A stretch of DNA of 64,000 nucleotides from CAZTUH01 sp964616175 (lineage in GTDB: Bacteria; Pseudomonadota; Gammaproteobacteria; Burkholderiales; Burkholderiaceae_B), in contig CAZTUH010000007.1 of NCBI GenBank assembly GCA_964616175.1, forward strand, positions 50,858 to 114,857. The letters run 5' to 3'. Positions 27,867-36,284 of this stretch are shown here, piece after piece. Made by a program: the position numbers and the translations under genes. Every line of letters begins with the position of its first letter. Positions within the stretch are counted from its first letter, which is position 1. A model generated the notes under the pieces. The model was not told the DNA's origin. It saw only the letters and a list, made by a program, of their open reading frames with translations, and did no database searches.

Positions 27867-28895
27867 ATGTTAAAAAAATGTTTTTTCATATTCTCTGTGA
27901 GCTTGATAATGTTTTTTCAATCTTCTGCACTGGCTCAGTCAAGGAGTGAGGTCAATGTTTACACTACTCGAGAACCACAACTTATCAAAACTTTACTAGA
28001 AACTTTTACGAAAGAAAGTGGTATTTTTGTCAATACCATTTTTATGAAAGATGGTCTTCTTGAACGAGTTAAATCAGAAAAAGAGAAATCCCCAGCTGAT
28101 GTTTTAATGACAGTAGATATTGGAAATTTGCTTGATCTTGTTGACGCTGGAGTTACCCAACCAATTAAATCTGAAATTCTTGAATCTGTTATTCCAGCTA
28201 ACCTTCGAGGAGAATATGGGCATTGGTTTTCACTTTCATTGCGTGATCGAGTTTTTTATCTTGAAAAGAATATTAATTTGAAAAATCTTAGTTATGAAGA
28301 TTTAGCAAATCCTAGGTGGAAAGGAAAAATCTGCACTCGTTCTGGTCAACATCCATACAACACAGCCTTGATAGCAGCTATGATTTCACATAATGGGATA
28401 GAGGAAACAGAGGAATGGTTACGCGCTGTTAAAGCTAATCTAGCACGAAAGGCAACAGGAGGAGACCGTGATGTTGCTCGAGACATTCTTGGAGGAATCT
28501 GTGATATTGGACTAGCAAATACTTATTATGTTGGACATATGAGGAGCGCACAACTAGATTCTAAAGCCCGAAGATGGGGAGATGCAATACGAGTAGTCAG
28601 GCCCACTTTCCTAAAAAGTGGGGGAACCCATGTAAACATTAGCGGGGCTGCAATAGCAAAATACTCGCCAAATAAAGCGAATGCTATAAAACTCTTAGAG
28701 TTTTTGGTGTCAGAAGAAGCTCAAGCTCTTTATGCGCAAGCTAATTATGAATATCCAATACGTCAGGGAATAAAACTTGATCCTATAATTTCTAATTTAG
28801 GAACTTTTAAAGTAGATACTCTTTCTCTTATAGAAATAGCAAAAAATCGGAAAAAAGCCAGCGAATTGGTTGATAAAGTTGGTTTTGATTATTGA
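27867..28895 (+). CDS. fbpA: Iron(III) ABC transporter substrate-binding protein
   Basis: Periplasmic ferric-binding protein of the FbpA/FutA/AfuA type. A signal peptide with hydrophobic core ends in ALA at residue 23. The mature protein starts VNVYTTREPQLIKTLLETF; ANTYYVGHM holds the paired Tyr iron ligands, and QANYEYPIRQG is the conserved C-terminal motif of the family. GGAG lies 8 bases before the ATG. It is the first gene of fbpA-fbpB-fbpC. An 8-bp-arm inverted repeat (28602-28622) lies inside. The symbol names the family; the exact cargo is inferred. Confidence 0.9.
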   Translation: MLKKCFFIFSVSLIMFFQSSALAQSRSEVNVYTTREPQLIKTLLETFTKESGIFVNTIFMKDGLLERVKSEKEKSPADVLMTVDIGNLLDLVDAGVTQPIKSEILESVIPANLRGEYGHWFSLSLRDRVFYLEKNINLKNLSYEDLANPRWKGKICTRSGQHPYNTALIAAMISHNGIEETEEWLRAVKANLARKATGGDRDVARDILGGICDIGLANTYYVGHMRSAQLDSKARRWGDAIRVVRPTFLKSGGTHVNISGAAIAKYSPNKANAIKLLEFLVSEEAQALYAQANYEYPIRQGIKLDPIISNLGTFKVDTLSLIEIAKNRKKASELVDKVGFDY

Positions 28896-30580
28896 ATCTA
28901 TCTGAAGCGTTTCCTATGCCTATTCATTTTTCCTTGAAACGATGGGTTTCTTGGTCCCGCTCTGAGCGGGGGTTTATTTGGTTAATTATCTCTTCTTCAA
29001 TTGCTTTACTTATTGTATTCCCAATCTTAACTCTTGGTTGGTACGCCACTTGTTCTAGTCTAGAACAGTGGAAACATTTAACTGCTCATGTTATTCCAAA
29101 AGCTTTTTGTAACACAATTATCCTCCTAACTGGAGTAGGATTTTTAGCAAGTTTCCTTGGAACAGGTTGTGCTTGGTTAATTTCTGCATATGATTTTCCA
29201 TCAAGGAAGATTCTAAGATGGGCTTTATTATTACCTTTATCTGTTCCAACTTATATCATAGCTTTTGTTTATCTGGATTTATTTCATCCTATTGGACCTA
29301 TTCAGGATTTTATGCGGAATACTATTGGAATAGATAATGCCCATCAACTTCAATTCCCAGATCTGCGTTCAATCTATGGAGCAATATTTGTCCTTGGCTT
29401 TGTTTTATATCCCTATGTTTACCTTAGTACGCGTGCATTGTTTTCAATGCAATCCTCAAATCTTTTAGAATCAGCAAGATCTTTAGGATTTGGAGGATTT
29501 GGAGTTTTTTTTCGGGTTGCATTACCACTAGCTAGACCTGCTATTTCAATTGGCTTGGTTCTAGCATTACTAGAGACTTTGAATGATATTGGTGCTTCTG
29601 AATTTTTGGGAATACAAACTTTAACAATCTCAGTTTATACCACATGGATTACAAGATCAGACTTTGGGGGAGCTGCACAGATATCACTACTCATGCTCAT
29701 CTTAATAATTGGATTAATCACTGTCGAAAATCATGGACGAAACAATAGAAATTTATCTGATGCACAAATCCGTCCCATGAAAGCAAAACAATTAAAAAGA
29801 AAATTCCAAATGTTATTGGTTATCCCACTCGGGTGGATGCCAGTAATAATAGGTTTTTTAGCTCCGGCTTTGTACTTGCTTTCAGAGACTTTTAAGCGAA
29901 TGAACATAGTGGGAAAATTATCTACTCAGCTGGTGACATGCTTATGGAATACAATAAGCATTGCAATCATCTCAACCGTTCTAACCGTACTATTTGGTTT
30001 AGCTGTTGCTTGGTCTGGATGCACCCCAAACAGGGGAAAGAATTTTAATATTGGTTACCTGTTTATGAGAATCTCAAGTCTAGGTTATGCAATTCCAGCA
30101 ACTATTCTAGCAATAGGATTGCTAATTCCATTTAATTTGTTGGACCAGGCTTTGATGTGGCTAGGTTTTCAATTCAAACAATCCTTAACGGGTTCAATTT
30201 TTTCTTTGATATGTACTTATATAATCCGTTTCTTAGCAATTCCTTCTGGATATATGGAGGCAGCTTTCTCTAAGATACAACCAGAACTGGAACAAGCTGC
30301 ACGTTTATTAGGAAAATCTTCTAGTGAAACTTTATTCAAGATCCAATTACCATTAATGCGTCCAGCATTAGTTGCAAGTGCTATGCTAACATTCATTGAT
30401 TCAATGAAAGAGCTTCCAGCAACTTTGATACTTCGACCAATGAATTTTGATACTCTTTCAACCTGGCTCTATGGCGAAGCAGTTCGTGGAACATATGAAG
30501 ATGGTTCTATTGCAGCTTTGTTCATTGTAATAGCAGGACTTATTCCAGTTATTTTATTGGCAAAAGCTGAAAAAAAGTAG
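28892..30580 (+). CDS. fbpB: Iron(III) ABC transporter permease (two fused permease domains)
   Basis: Inner-membrane permease with about twelve membrane segments in two homologous halves, as in FbpB/AfuB. Each half carries an EAA loop: ESARSLGFGGFGVFFRVALPLARPA in the first and EQAARLLGKSSSETLFKIQLPLMRPA in the second. The start shown is TTG at 28892 overlapping the fbpA stop (TTGA); ATG at 28916 (MPIHFSLKRW) is a real alternative and neither has a good ribosome-binding site. It precedes the ATPase gene by 7 bases. Confidence 0.92.
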   Translation: MNLSEAFPMPIHFSLKRWVSWSRSERGFIWLIISSSIALLIVFPILTLGWYATCSSLEQWKHLTAHVIPKAFCNTIILLTGVGFLASFLGTGCAWLISAYDFPSRKILRWALLLPLSVPTYIIAFVYLDLFHPIGPIQDFMRNTIGIDNAHQLQFPDLRSIYGAIFVLGFVLYPYVYLSTRALFSMQSSNLLESARSLGFGGFGVFFRVALPLARPAISIGLVLALLETLNDIGASEFLGIQTLTISVYTTWITRSDFGGAAQISLLMLILIIGLITVENHGRNNRNLSDAQIRPMKAKQLKRKFQMLLVIPLGWMPVIIGFLAPALYLLSETFKRMNIVGKLSTQLVTCLWNTISIAIISTVLTVLFGLAVAWSGCTPNRGKNFNIGYLFMRISSLGYAIPATILAIGLLIPFNLLDQALMWLGFQFKQSLTGSIFSLICTYIIRFLAIPSGYMEAAFSKIQPELEQAARLLGKSSSETLFKIQLPLMRPALVASAMLTFIDSMKELPATLILRPMNFDTLSTWLYGEAVRGTYEDGSIAALFIVIAGLIPVILLAKAEKK

Positions 30581-30587
30581 AATAAAA

Positions 30588-31364
30588 ATGTCCAACATAT
30601 TGGAAATCGATCGCATTTGTTTAGCTTATAACACTAAAAATAGATTAATCAATGTGATAGATTCATTATCAATGAATCTATCAGCTGGTTCCATTGTATC
30701 TATCTTAGGTCAATCTGGCTGCGGGAAAACAACTCTTTTGCGAGCTATCGCAGGTTTTGAACCAGTTCGTTCAGGCAAGATTCTAATTAATGGTCAAATA
30801 GTTTCTTCTTCAACTATACAAGTTCCTCCGGAGAAACGCTGTATTGGAATGACATTTCAGGATTATGCTTTGTTTCCTCATTTAACAGTTGAGAAAAACA
30901 TAGAATTTGGTTTAAAAAAACTAAATCATTCAGATCGAAAGATACGGATCAATGAAATGCTAGATCTAGTCAATCTACAAAAATCCAGAAAAAGCTACCC
31001 AAATGAGATATCAGGTGGACAACAACAACGTTTAGCATTAGCCCGTGCGCTAGCACCTGCTCCAGGCCTTTTATTATTGGACGAACCTTTCTCAAATCTT
31101 GATATAGGTTTGAGAGAAACACTTGCTTTTGAAGTTCGACAAATACTTAAATCAACTGGACATGCAGCTATCTTAGTAACCCATAACCAATCTGAGGCAT
31201 TTGCTGTTGCTGATCAAATTGGAATAATACATGAAGGAAAGATTGCTCAATGGGGTACCTTGGAAAATATACTTCATTATCCAGCTAATAGTTTTATTGA
31301 AAGATTTGTTCGATATGAAACATCTCCAGGCAAAACCATAAAAAAATTCCCAGAAAGTTTATAA
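30588..31364 (+). CDS. fbpC: Iron(III) ABC transporter ATP-binding protein
   Basis: ATPase that drives FbpB. Walker A GQSGCGKTTLLR lies near residues 39-50, the signature EISGGQQQRLALARAL and Walker B LLLLDEPFSNLD follow; QDYALFPHLTVEKNIEFGL is typical of the iron/polyamine subfamily. The C-terminal regulatory domain is short at 258 residues (many relatives have about 350). The N-terminal region holds a 13-bp-arm inverted repeat at 30655-30683. It closes the transporter operon. Confidence 0.92.
   Translation: MSNILEIDRICLAYNTKNRLINVIDSLSMNLSAGSIVSILGQSGCGKTTLLRAIAGFEPVRSGKILINGQIVSSSTIQVPPEKRCIGMTFQDYALFPHLTVEKNIEFGLKKLNHSDRKIRINEMLDLVNLQKSRKSYPNEISGGQQQRLALARALAPAPGLLLLDEPFSNLDIGLRETLAFEVRQILKSTGHAAILVTHNQSEAFAVADQIGIIHEGKIAQWGTLENILHYPANSFIERFVRYETSPGKTIKKFPESL
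30655..30683. repeat. 13-bp perfect inverted repeat inside fbpC
   Basis: Arms 30655-30667 and 30671-30683 with a 3-base loop, covering the codons for VIDSLSMNLS between the first beta strands of the ATPase. This region is variable between family members. Confidence 0.9.
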
Positions 31365-31425
31365 CGATGAAAAAACCACTTACATTTCAAGCATCATTGT
31401 TTGATTCATTTTTTTTTAATTAGAA

Positions 31426-32670
31426 ATGTTATCTGAAAAAGAATTCACACCAGATTTTAACTATTCATATAAAAAAGTTCAATTTTTTAGAACTGGTCCG
31501 TTAAAAACTAATCTATTTCCAAATAATCTACCTCCATTGTCTATTTATATTCATGTTCCCTGGTGCACAAAAAAATGTCCTTATTGTGATTTTAACGTAC
31601 ATCAAAGTAACAAGAAAACACTACCTGAATCCTCATATATAGAAGCGATCCAAGCAGATTTAGAGCAAGCGCTTCCAATGATATGGGAAAGAAAAAGTAA
31701 AATTATTTCTATATTTATTGGAGGTGGCACCCCAAGTCTTTTATCTTCATCTGCTATTGATAAGTTGTTAGAAATTTTCAGAACTCTTTTGAATATAAGA
31801 TCTGATATTGAAATCACTATGGAAGTAAATCCAGAAACCGTTGAATCAGGAAAATTTCATGACTATGTTAAAAGTGGAATAAATCGATTTTCCTTGGGAA
31901 TACAAAGTTTTAATGACAATTCTCTTACAAGATTGGGTAGAATGCACAATTCTACCCAATCTTGTGCAGCCATTGAAATTGCACAAAAAGCAGCAAATAG
32001 AATCAACCTTGATATAATGTTTGGCTTACCAGGACAGAATTTGCAGGAGTCCTTATTAGATATAAGAAAAGCGCTGAGTTTTGGAACTGAACATTTATCT
32101 GTTTATCAATTATCTATTGAACCAGATACTTTTTTTTTTAAAATCCCTCCAGAAATACCTCATGACGATTTGATTTGTTCTATGCAAGATGCAATTCAAA
32201 TTGAACTTAACAATAATGATCTCAGACAGTATGAAGTATCTTCATATGCTATAAATGGTGCAGAATCATTACATAACCTGAATTACTGGGAATTTGGTGA
32301 TTACCTTGGATTAGGTCCAGGAGCACATGGAAAAATATCCTGCAATGGAAAAGTTATTAGGCAAAAACGATTAAATAATCCAAAAATATGGATCAAAAAT
32401 GCAATCATGCGAGATGGAAGTCACATTTCTGAAGAACGAGTGCTTACCAAGGACGAATTGCGTTTTGAGTTTATGCTGAATGTACTTCGATTAAAAAATG
32501 GAGTAAATATAAATTTGTTTTTTGAGCGAACAGGTTTACCCATAGACGAAATTTCTGAAAAAATAGAAAAAGGGATAAAGCTTGGTCTTTTAGAAAGAAA
32601 TCTGAATATTCTAAAAACTACTTCTTTGGGCTGGAATTTCTTATCAGAATTACAAGAAATTTTTTTGTGA
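31426..32670 (+). CDS. hemW: Heme chaperone HemW (radical SAM, HemN-like)
   Basis: Radical-SAM protein that binds heme and delivers it to membrane cytochromes; often misnamed coproporphyrinogen oxidase. The cluster motif CxxxCxxC is Cys47, Cys51, Cys54 (WCTKKCPYC), followed by IGGGTPSLL. The heme-binding HNxxYW motif that marks HemW is present as HNLNYW, and GLGPGAHGKI is typical. Length 414 is normal. A perfect 17-bp-arm inverted repeat at 31927-31965 lies after the conserved LGRMH motif. Confidence 0.93.
   Translation: MLSEKEFTPDFNYSYKKVQFFRTGPLKTNLFPNNLPPLSIYIHVPWCTKKCPYCDFNVHQSNKKTLPESSYIEAIQADLEQALPMIWERKSKIISIFIGGGTPSLLSSSAIDKLLEIFRTLLNIRSDIEITMEVNPETVESGKFHDYVKSGINRFSLGIQSFNDNSLTRLGRMHNSTQSCAAIEIAQKAANRINLDIMFGLPGQNLQESLLDIRKALSFGTEHLSVYQLSIEPDTFFFKIPPEIPHDDLICSMQDAIQIELNNNDLRQYEVSSYAINGAESLHNLNYWEFGDYLGLGPGAHGKISCNGKVIRQKRLNNPKIWIKNAIMRDGSHISEERVLTKDELRFEFMLNVLRLKNGVNINLFFERTGLPIDEISEKIEKGIKLGLLERNLNILKTTSLGWNFLSELQEIFL
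31927..31965. repeat. 17-bp perfect inverted repeat inside hemW
   Basis: Arms 31927-31943 and 31949-31965 are exact reverse complements around a 5-base loop. The left arm encodes the conserved TRLGRM; the right arm encodes the variable STQSC that follows, as if the right arm had been rewritten from the left one. Confidence 0.92.
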
Positions 32671-32813
32671 TACTGTACTCGTAAAAAAAAAGCAGTATTA
32701 ATGCGAAACAGTCTCTTAAGAATTCATAGTTTGATAAAACTAATAACATGATTGTGCAGTTAAATTTTATTAATCAATCTTCTAATTTTTTACTAAATGG
32801 AGGAGCATAAAAC

Positions 32814-34229
32814 ATGGCAAGCCTTAAAGGCATTCTGAAGAAAATTATTGATAAGGAAGTAAAGTTTGTTGATTTTCGTTTTACAGATCTAGCAGGAAGG
32901 GAGCATCATGTAACTATTCCAGTTAGCGCTGTTAATGAAAATAAATTAGAAAAAGGACAAGCTTTTGATGCTTCTTCAATTCCAGGTTGGAAGAATATTG
33001 AGTCGTCTGATATGCTTTTGGTTCCTGATCTAGATACTGCTAATTTAGATCCTTTTCATGAGGAAAATACTCTTGTCATGAATTGTTGTGTAGTGGAACC
33101 TTCAGATATGAAAGGTTATGACAGAGATCCTCGTTCTTTAGCAAAGCGTGCGGAATCATATTTAAAGCAACATTCAAACCTAGGAGATGCTGCTTATTTT
33201 GGTCCTGAACCAGAATTTTTTGTATTTGATAGCGTTGTTTGGGATACTAGTATGTCAGGTACCTTTGTTAAAATAAAATCAGAAGAAGCTTCTTGGTCAA
33301 GCGGAGTCGAAGGAACGGGGAGTAATGGTGGACATCGACCAGGCATAAAAGGAGGATATTTTCGAGTACCTCCTATTGATTCTTTTTATAATATGCGTTC
33401 TGAAATGTGCTTATTGATGGAAAAAGCAGGTCTGCCTGTTGAGGTACATCATCATGAAGTAGCAGCACCAGGCCAATTGGAAATTGGAACTAAATTTGGT
33501 ACATTATTGCAACGTGCTGATTGGACACAAATGATGAAGTACATCATTAGAAATGTTGCTAACAATTATGGAAAAACAGCAACTTTTATGCCAAAACCTA
33601 TTGTAGGTGATAATGGTTCAGGCATGCATGTCCATCAATCAATTTGGAAAAATGGGAAAAACTTATTTTCAGGGAATGGTTATTCTGGGTTATCTAAATT
33701 TGCATTGTATTATATAGGTGGAATTATGAAACATGCTAGAGCCTTGAATGCTATTACCAATCCAAGTACCAATTCATATAAACGTTTAGTTCCACATTAT
33801 GAAGCTCCGATCAAATTAGCATACTCAGCAAGAAACCGATCAGCATCAATTCGAATTCCTTATGAAAGCAATCCAAATGGACAACGCATTGAAACACGAT
33901 TTCCTGATTCTTTGGCAAATCCATATCTAGCATTTTCTGCTTTAATGATGGCAGGGCTAGATGGAGTGCAAAGAAAAATACATCCGGGGGATCCTGTTGA
34001 TAAAAACTTGTACGATTTGACTTTAGAAGAAAGTTCTGAAATCCCCACTATGTGTAGTTCTTTAGATGAAGCATTAATTGCTCTTGATAGTGATAGGGAA
34101 TTCTTAACAAGAGGTGGGGTATTCAGCAATGAAATGCTAGATGCCTTTATAGAGTTAAAAACACAGGATACGGAACGTTTGCGAGTAACAACCCACCCAG
34201 TTGAATTTGATATGTATTATAGTCTTTAG
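32814..34229 (+). CDS. glnA: Glutamine synthetase, type I
   Basis: ATP-dependent synthesis of glutamine from glutamate and ammonia; dodecamer of GSI-beta type. DASSIPGWKNIESSDM, PEPEFFVFDSV, GDNGSGMHVHQSI and NPSTNSYKRLVPHYEAP are the substrate and metal motifs. The adenylylation Tyr is retained in DKNLYDLTLEES near residue 400. A GGAGG site precedes the ATG. In Burkholderiales ntrB and ntrC usually follow; here speG on the opposite strand comes next, so the nitrogen two-component pair is missing from this place. Confidence 0.97.
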   Translation: MASLKGILKKIIDKEVKFVDFRFTDLAGREHHVTIPVSAVNENKLEKGQAFDASSIPGWKNIESSDMLLVPDLDTANLDPFHEENTLVMNCCVVEPSDMKGYDRDPRSLAKRAESYLKQHSNLGDAAYFGPEPEFFVFDSVVWDTSMSGTFVKIKSEEASWSSGVEGTGSNGGHRPGIKGGYFRVPPIDSFYNMRSEMCLLMEKAGLPVEVHHHEVAAPGQLEIGTKFGTLLQRADWTQMMKYIIRNVANNYGKTATFMPKPIVGDNGSGMHVHQSIWKNGKNLFSGNGYSGLSKFALYYIGGIMKHARALNAITNPSTNSYKRLVPHYEAPIKLAYSARNRSASIRIPYESNPNGQRIETRFPDSLANPYLAFSALMMAGLDGVQRKIHPGDPVDKNLYDLTLEESSEIPTMCSSLDEALIALDSDREFLTRGGVFSNEMLDAFIELKTQDTERLRVTTHPVEFDMYYSL

Positions 34230-34309
34230 GTATTTTAAGAGCATAAAATTTCTAAAATTGAAGAGGGTTAAAAACATATCATGTAATTTTCACGTGTATT
34301 TTTCCCTTC

Positions 34310-34921
34310 TCAATCTAGCTTTTCTATTTTATAAGAATTACTTGTTTCTCCAGTCCAATCGCAGAGTATTGATGCATTTTCAGGCATATTATTTGTATTA
34401 AACCGAAAATAGTCAGTCTGAATTATTCCCATTCTATACGCATCTATATATTTTCCATTTGAGAAAAATTCTTCACGCAAAATACCTTCTCTTACAAACC
34501 CACATTTTTCATAAATGTGTACAGCAACTAAGTTATGTTGGTCAACAACTAGGTAAACTTTATGCAAATTTAATACTCTGAAAGCATAATTTATAGCAAT
34601 TCTTGTTGCACTCAAAGCATATCCTCTCCCTTGAAAATTGGGTGCAATAATTATCTGGAATTCTGCCCTACGATGAATATAATCAATTTCTACTAGTTCA
34701 ACTAATCCAGCTGGTTGATCGCTACTTATATGTTCAATGATAAACCGTCGTTCATACTGATCATGAATGTGGCGAGTATATAAAGCAACAAGTTCATCAT
34801 AAGCTTCATATGGTTCTTCAAACCAGTATCTCATGATAGTATCGTTATTGTTTAACTTGTGTACAAATAGCAAATCTGAGCTTTCTAATGGACGCAATCT
34901 GATGTCAGTATTGGTCGACAT
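34310..34921 (-). CDS. speG: Spermidine N(1)-acetyltransferase
   Basis: GNAT acetyltransferase that acetylates spermidine or spermine, preventing polyamine excess. The sequence follows E. coli SpeG almost block by block: LRPLESSDLLFVHKLNNN, MRYWFEEPYEAYDEL, RRFIIEH, GLVELVEIDYIHRRAEFQI and GRGYA (acetyl-CoA loop). The last 25 residues after RMGIIQTDYF diverge. The frame is intact with GAG 8 bases before the start. It lies between glnA and xthA and is unusual to keep in a reduced genome; horizontal origin from gammaproteobacteria is possible but untested. Confidence 0.88.
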   Translation of the reverse strand: MSTNTDIRLRPLESSDLLFVHKLNNNDTIMRYWFEEPYEAYDELVALYTRHIHDQYERRFIIEHISSDQPAGLVELVEIDYIHRRAEFQIIIAPNFQGRGYALSATRIAINYAFRVLNLHKVYLVVDQHNLVAVHIYEKCGFVREGILREEFFSNGKYIDAYRMGIIQTDYFRFNTNNMPENASILCDWTGETSNSYKIEKLD

Positions 34922-35137
34922 ATTTTTCTCACTTTTTTATTGTAAAAATTATATTTAAAATCATTAAAGCAACCAACAATTATATTTCATGATATTCACC
35001 AGATATTTTTGAAATTTATATTTTCAAGAATATTGCAAATTGATTTTTTTATTGATTGAACAGAAGAAAATCATATAACTGATTCTCCTAGATTAACAGA
35101 AATCCAGACTAATCAAAAAAGTATATAATAACGAATA

Positions 35138-35920
35138 ATGAAAATAGCAACTTGGAATGTAAATTCTTTGAAAATACGTTTAGATCAAATTGTTACGTGG
35201 ATATCTCAGAATTCTATTGATGTTTTATGTCTTCAAGAAACAAAGATTCTTGATGAAAAGTTTCCAAAAGAAATTTTTGAAAAAAATGGCTATCAAGTTT
35301 TTTTTTCAGGACAAAAAAGATACAATGGCGTTGCTATACTAAGCAAGTATAGATGCAAAAATATTATTTATAGCATTAATGGTTTTGATAAAACTCAAAA
35401 AAGATTTCTTGCTTTGGACATACTTTCTCCGATTGGCAATGTGTTACGTGTTGTGTGTATTTACTGTCCAAATGGGGAATCAGTAAGCAGCGACAAGTAT
35501 ATATATAAATTAGAATGGTTGGATGTTTTATATAATTACTTAAATAATGAAATATATTCTTATCCATATCTTGCAATGCTTGGTGATTACAACATAGCAC
35601 CTGAAAATATCGATGTTTATGATCCAAAATCATTGGAAGGGCATATTCTCTTCTCAATTCCTGAACGAAACGCATTTAAGAGGCTCATATCCATAGGATT
35701 TCTGGATGCATTCAGATTTTTCAAAAAAATAGAAAGATCATTTAGTTGGTGGGACTACAGAAGAAAATCATTTCAGAAAAATTTTGGATGTCGCATTGAC
35801 CATATACTTTTATCTAAAAGATTATTTCATTATTGTGTTAATTGTATTATAGACAAGTCACCTCGGTCTAATGCTCGACCTTCAGATCATGCTCCAGTGG
35901 TAGCAGAACTGATTTTCTAA
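35138..35920 (+). CDS. xthA: Exodeoxyribonuclease III
   Basis: AP endonuclease and 3'-5' exonuclease of base-excision repair. WNVNSLKIRL at the start, LQETKI with the metal-binding Glu, MLGDYNIAP and the C-terminal SDHAPVVAEL (catalytic Asp-His) are all present. Length 260 is normal. It is monocistronic, followed 30 bases later by tRNA-Ala. It is one of the few repair genes visible in the window, with recG. Confidence 0.95.
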   Translation: MKIATWNVNSLKIRLDQIVTWISQNSIDVLCLQETKILDEKFPKEIFEKNGYQVFFSGQKRYNGVAILSKYRCKNIIYSINGFDKTQKRFLALDILSPIGNVLRVVCIYCPNGESVSSDKYIYKLEWLDVLYNYLNNEIYSYPYLAMLGDYNIAPENIDVYDPKSLEGHILFSIPERNAFKRLISIGFLDAFRFFKKIERSFSWWDYRRKSFQKNFGCRIDHILLSKRLFHYCVNCIIDKSPRSNARPSDHAPVVAELIF

Positions 35921-35950
35921 TGATATTAATTTACCAATTTCTAAAAATTA

Positions 35951-36024
35951 GGGGCGATAGCTTAGAAAGGCAGAGCATCGCATTCGCAATGCGAAGGTCG
36001 GGAGTTCGATTCTCCTTCGCTCCA
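35951..36024 (+). tRNA. tRNA-Ala, anticodon CGC
   Basis: A full cloverleaf: acceptor GGGGCGA pairs with TCGCTCC and contains the G3-T70 pair that identifies alanine; the anticodon stem TCGCA/TGCGA encloses TTCGCAA, giving anticodon CGC (codon GCG); the T-arm GGGAG-TTCGATT-CTCCT is clear. CCA is not encoded (the next bases are CATT). A CGC anticodon is surprising in such an AT-rich genome. Confidence 0.93.
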
Positions 36025-36138
36025 CATTTTTTAATTGTTTTATAAGTATGAAGTTTTTTAATTTCTGCATAAAGAACTCAGCCAGCAGGTCTATCTAATT
36101 CAAGGATTTTCAAAACTGAAATAATTTTTCAAGATAAA

Positions 36139-36178
36139 AAACTATTTAAGGATCTCTTCTGAGATCCTTAAATAGTTT
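36139..36178 (-). terminator. Perfect 18-bp hairpin, terminator after pnp
   Basis: Arms 36139-36156 and 36161-36178 around the loop TTCT are exactly complementary. On the minus strand the stem is followed by a T-tract (TTTTTTATC), so it ends the rpsO-pnp transcript, about 100 bases after the pnp stop; it also separates pnp from the convergent tRNA-Ala. The 18-bp perfect stem is unusually long. Confidence 0.75.
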
Positions 36179-36284
36179 GAAAGAGTCGATCAGAAAAAAA
36201 TCCTCAAAAATTAGAAAATGAAAATGTTAGATCTATCAGAAAATTTTTTTAAAAATTAAGGATTTTCAGAAATAAGAATAGAAT

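Noticed and set aside
28956..28970. GC-rich hairpin CCCGCT-CTG-AGCGGG in fbpB
   Set aside because: Arms of only 6 bp that follow from the codons of SRSERG; not counted with the long repeats.
29048..29071. Near-palindrome in fbpB (CACTTGTTCTAG / CTAGAACAGTG)
   Set aside because: One bulged base breaks it; kept out of the list of perfect repeats, though such near-palindromes are the expected precursors.
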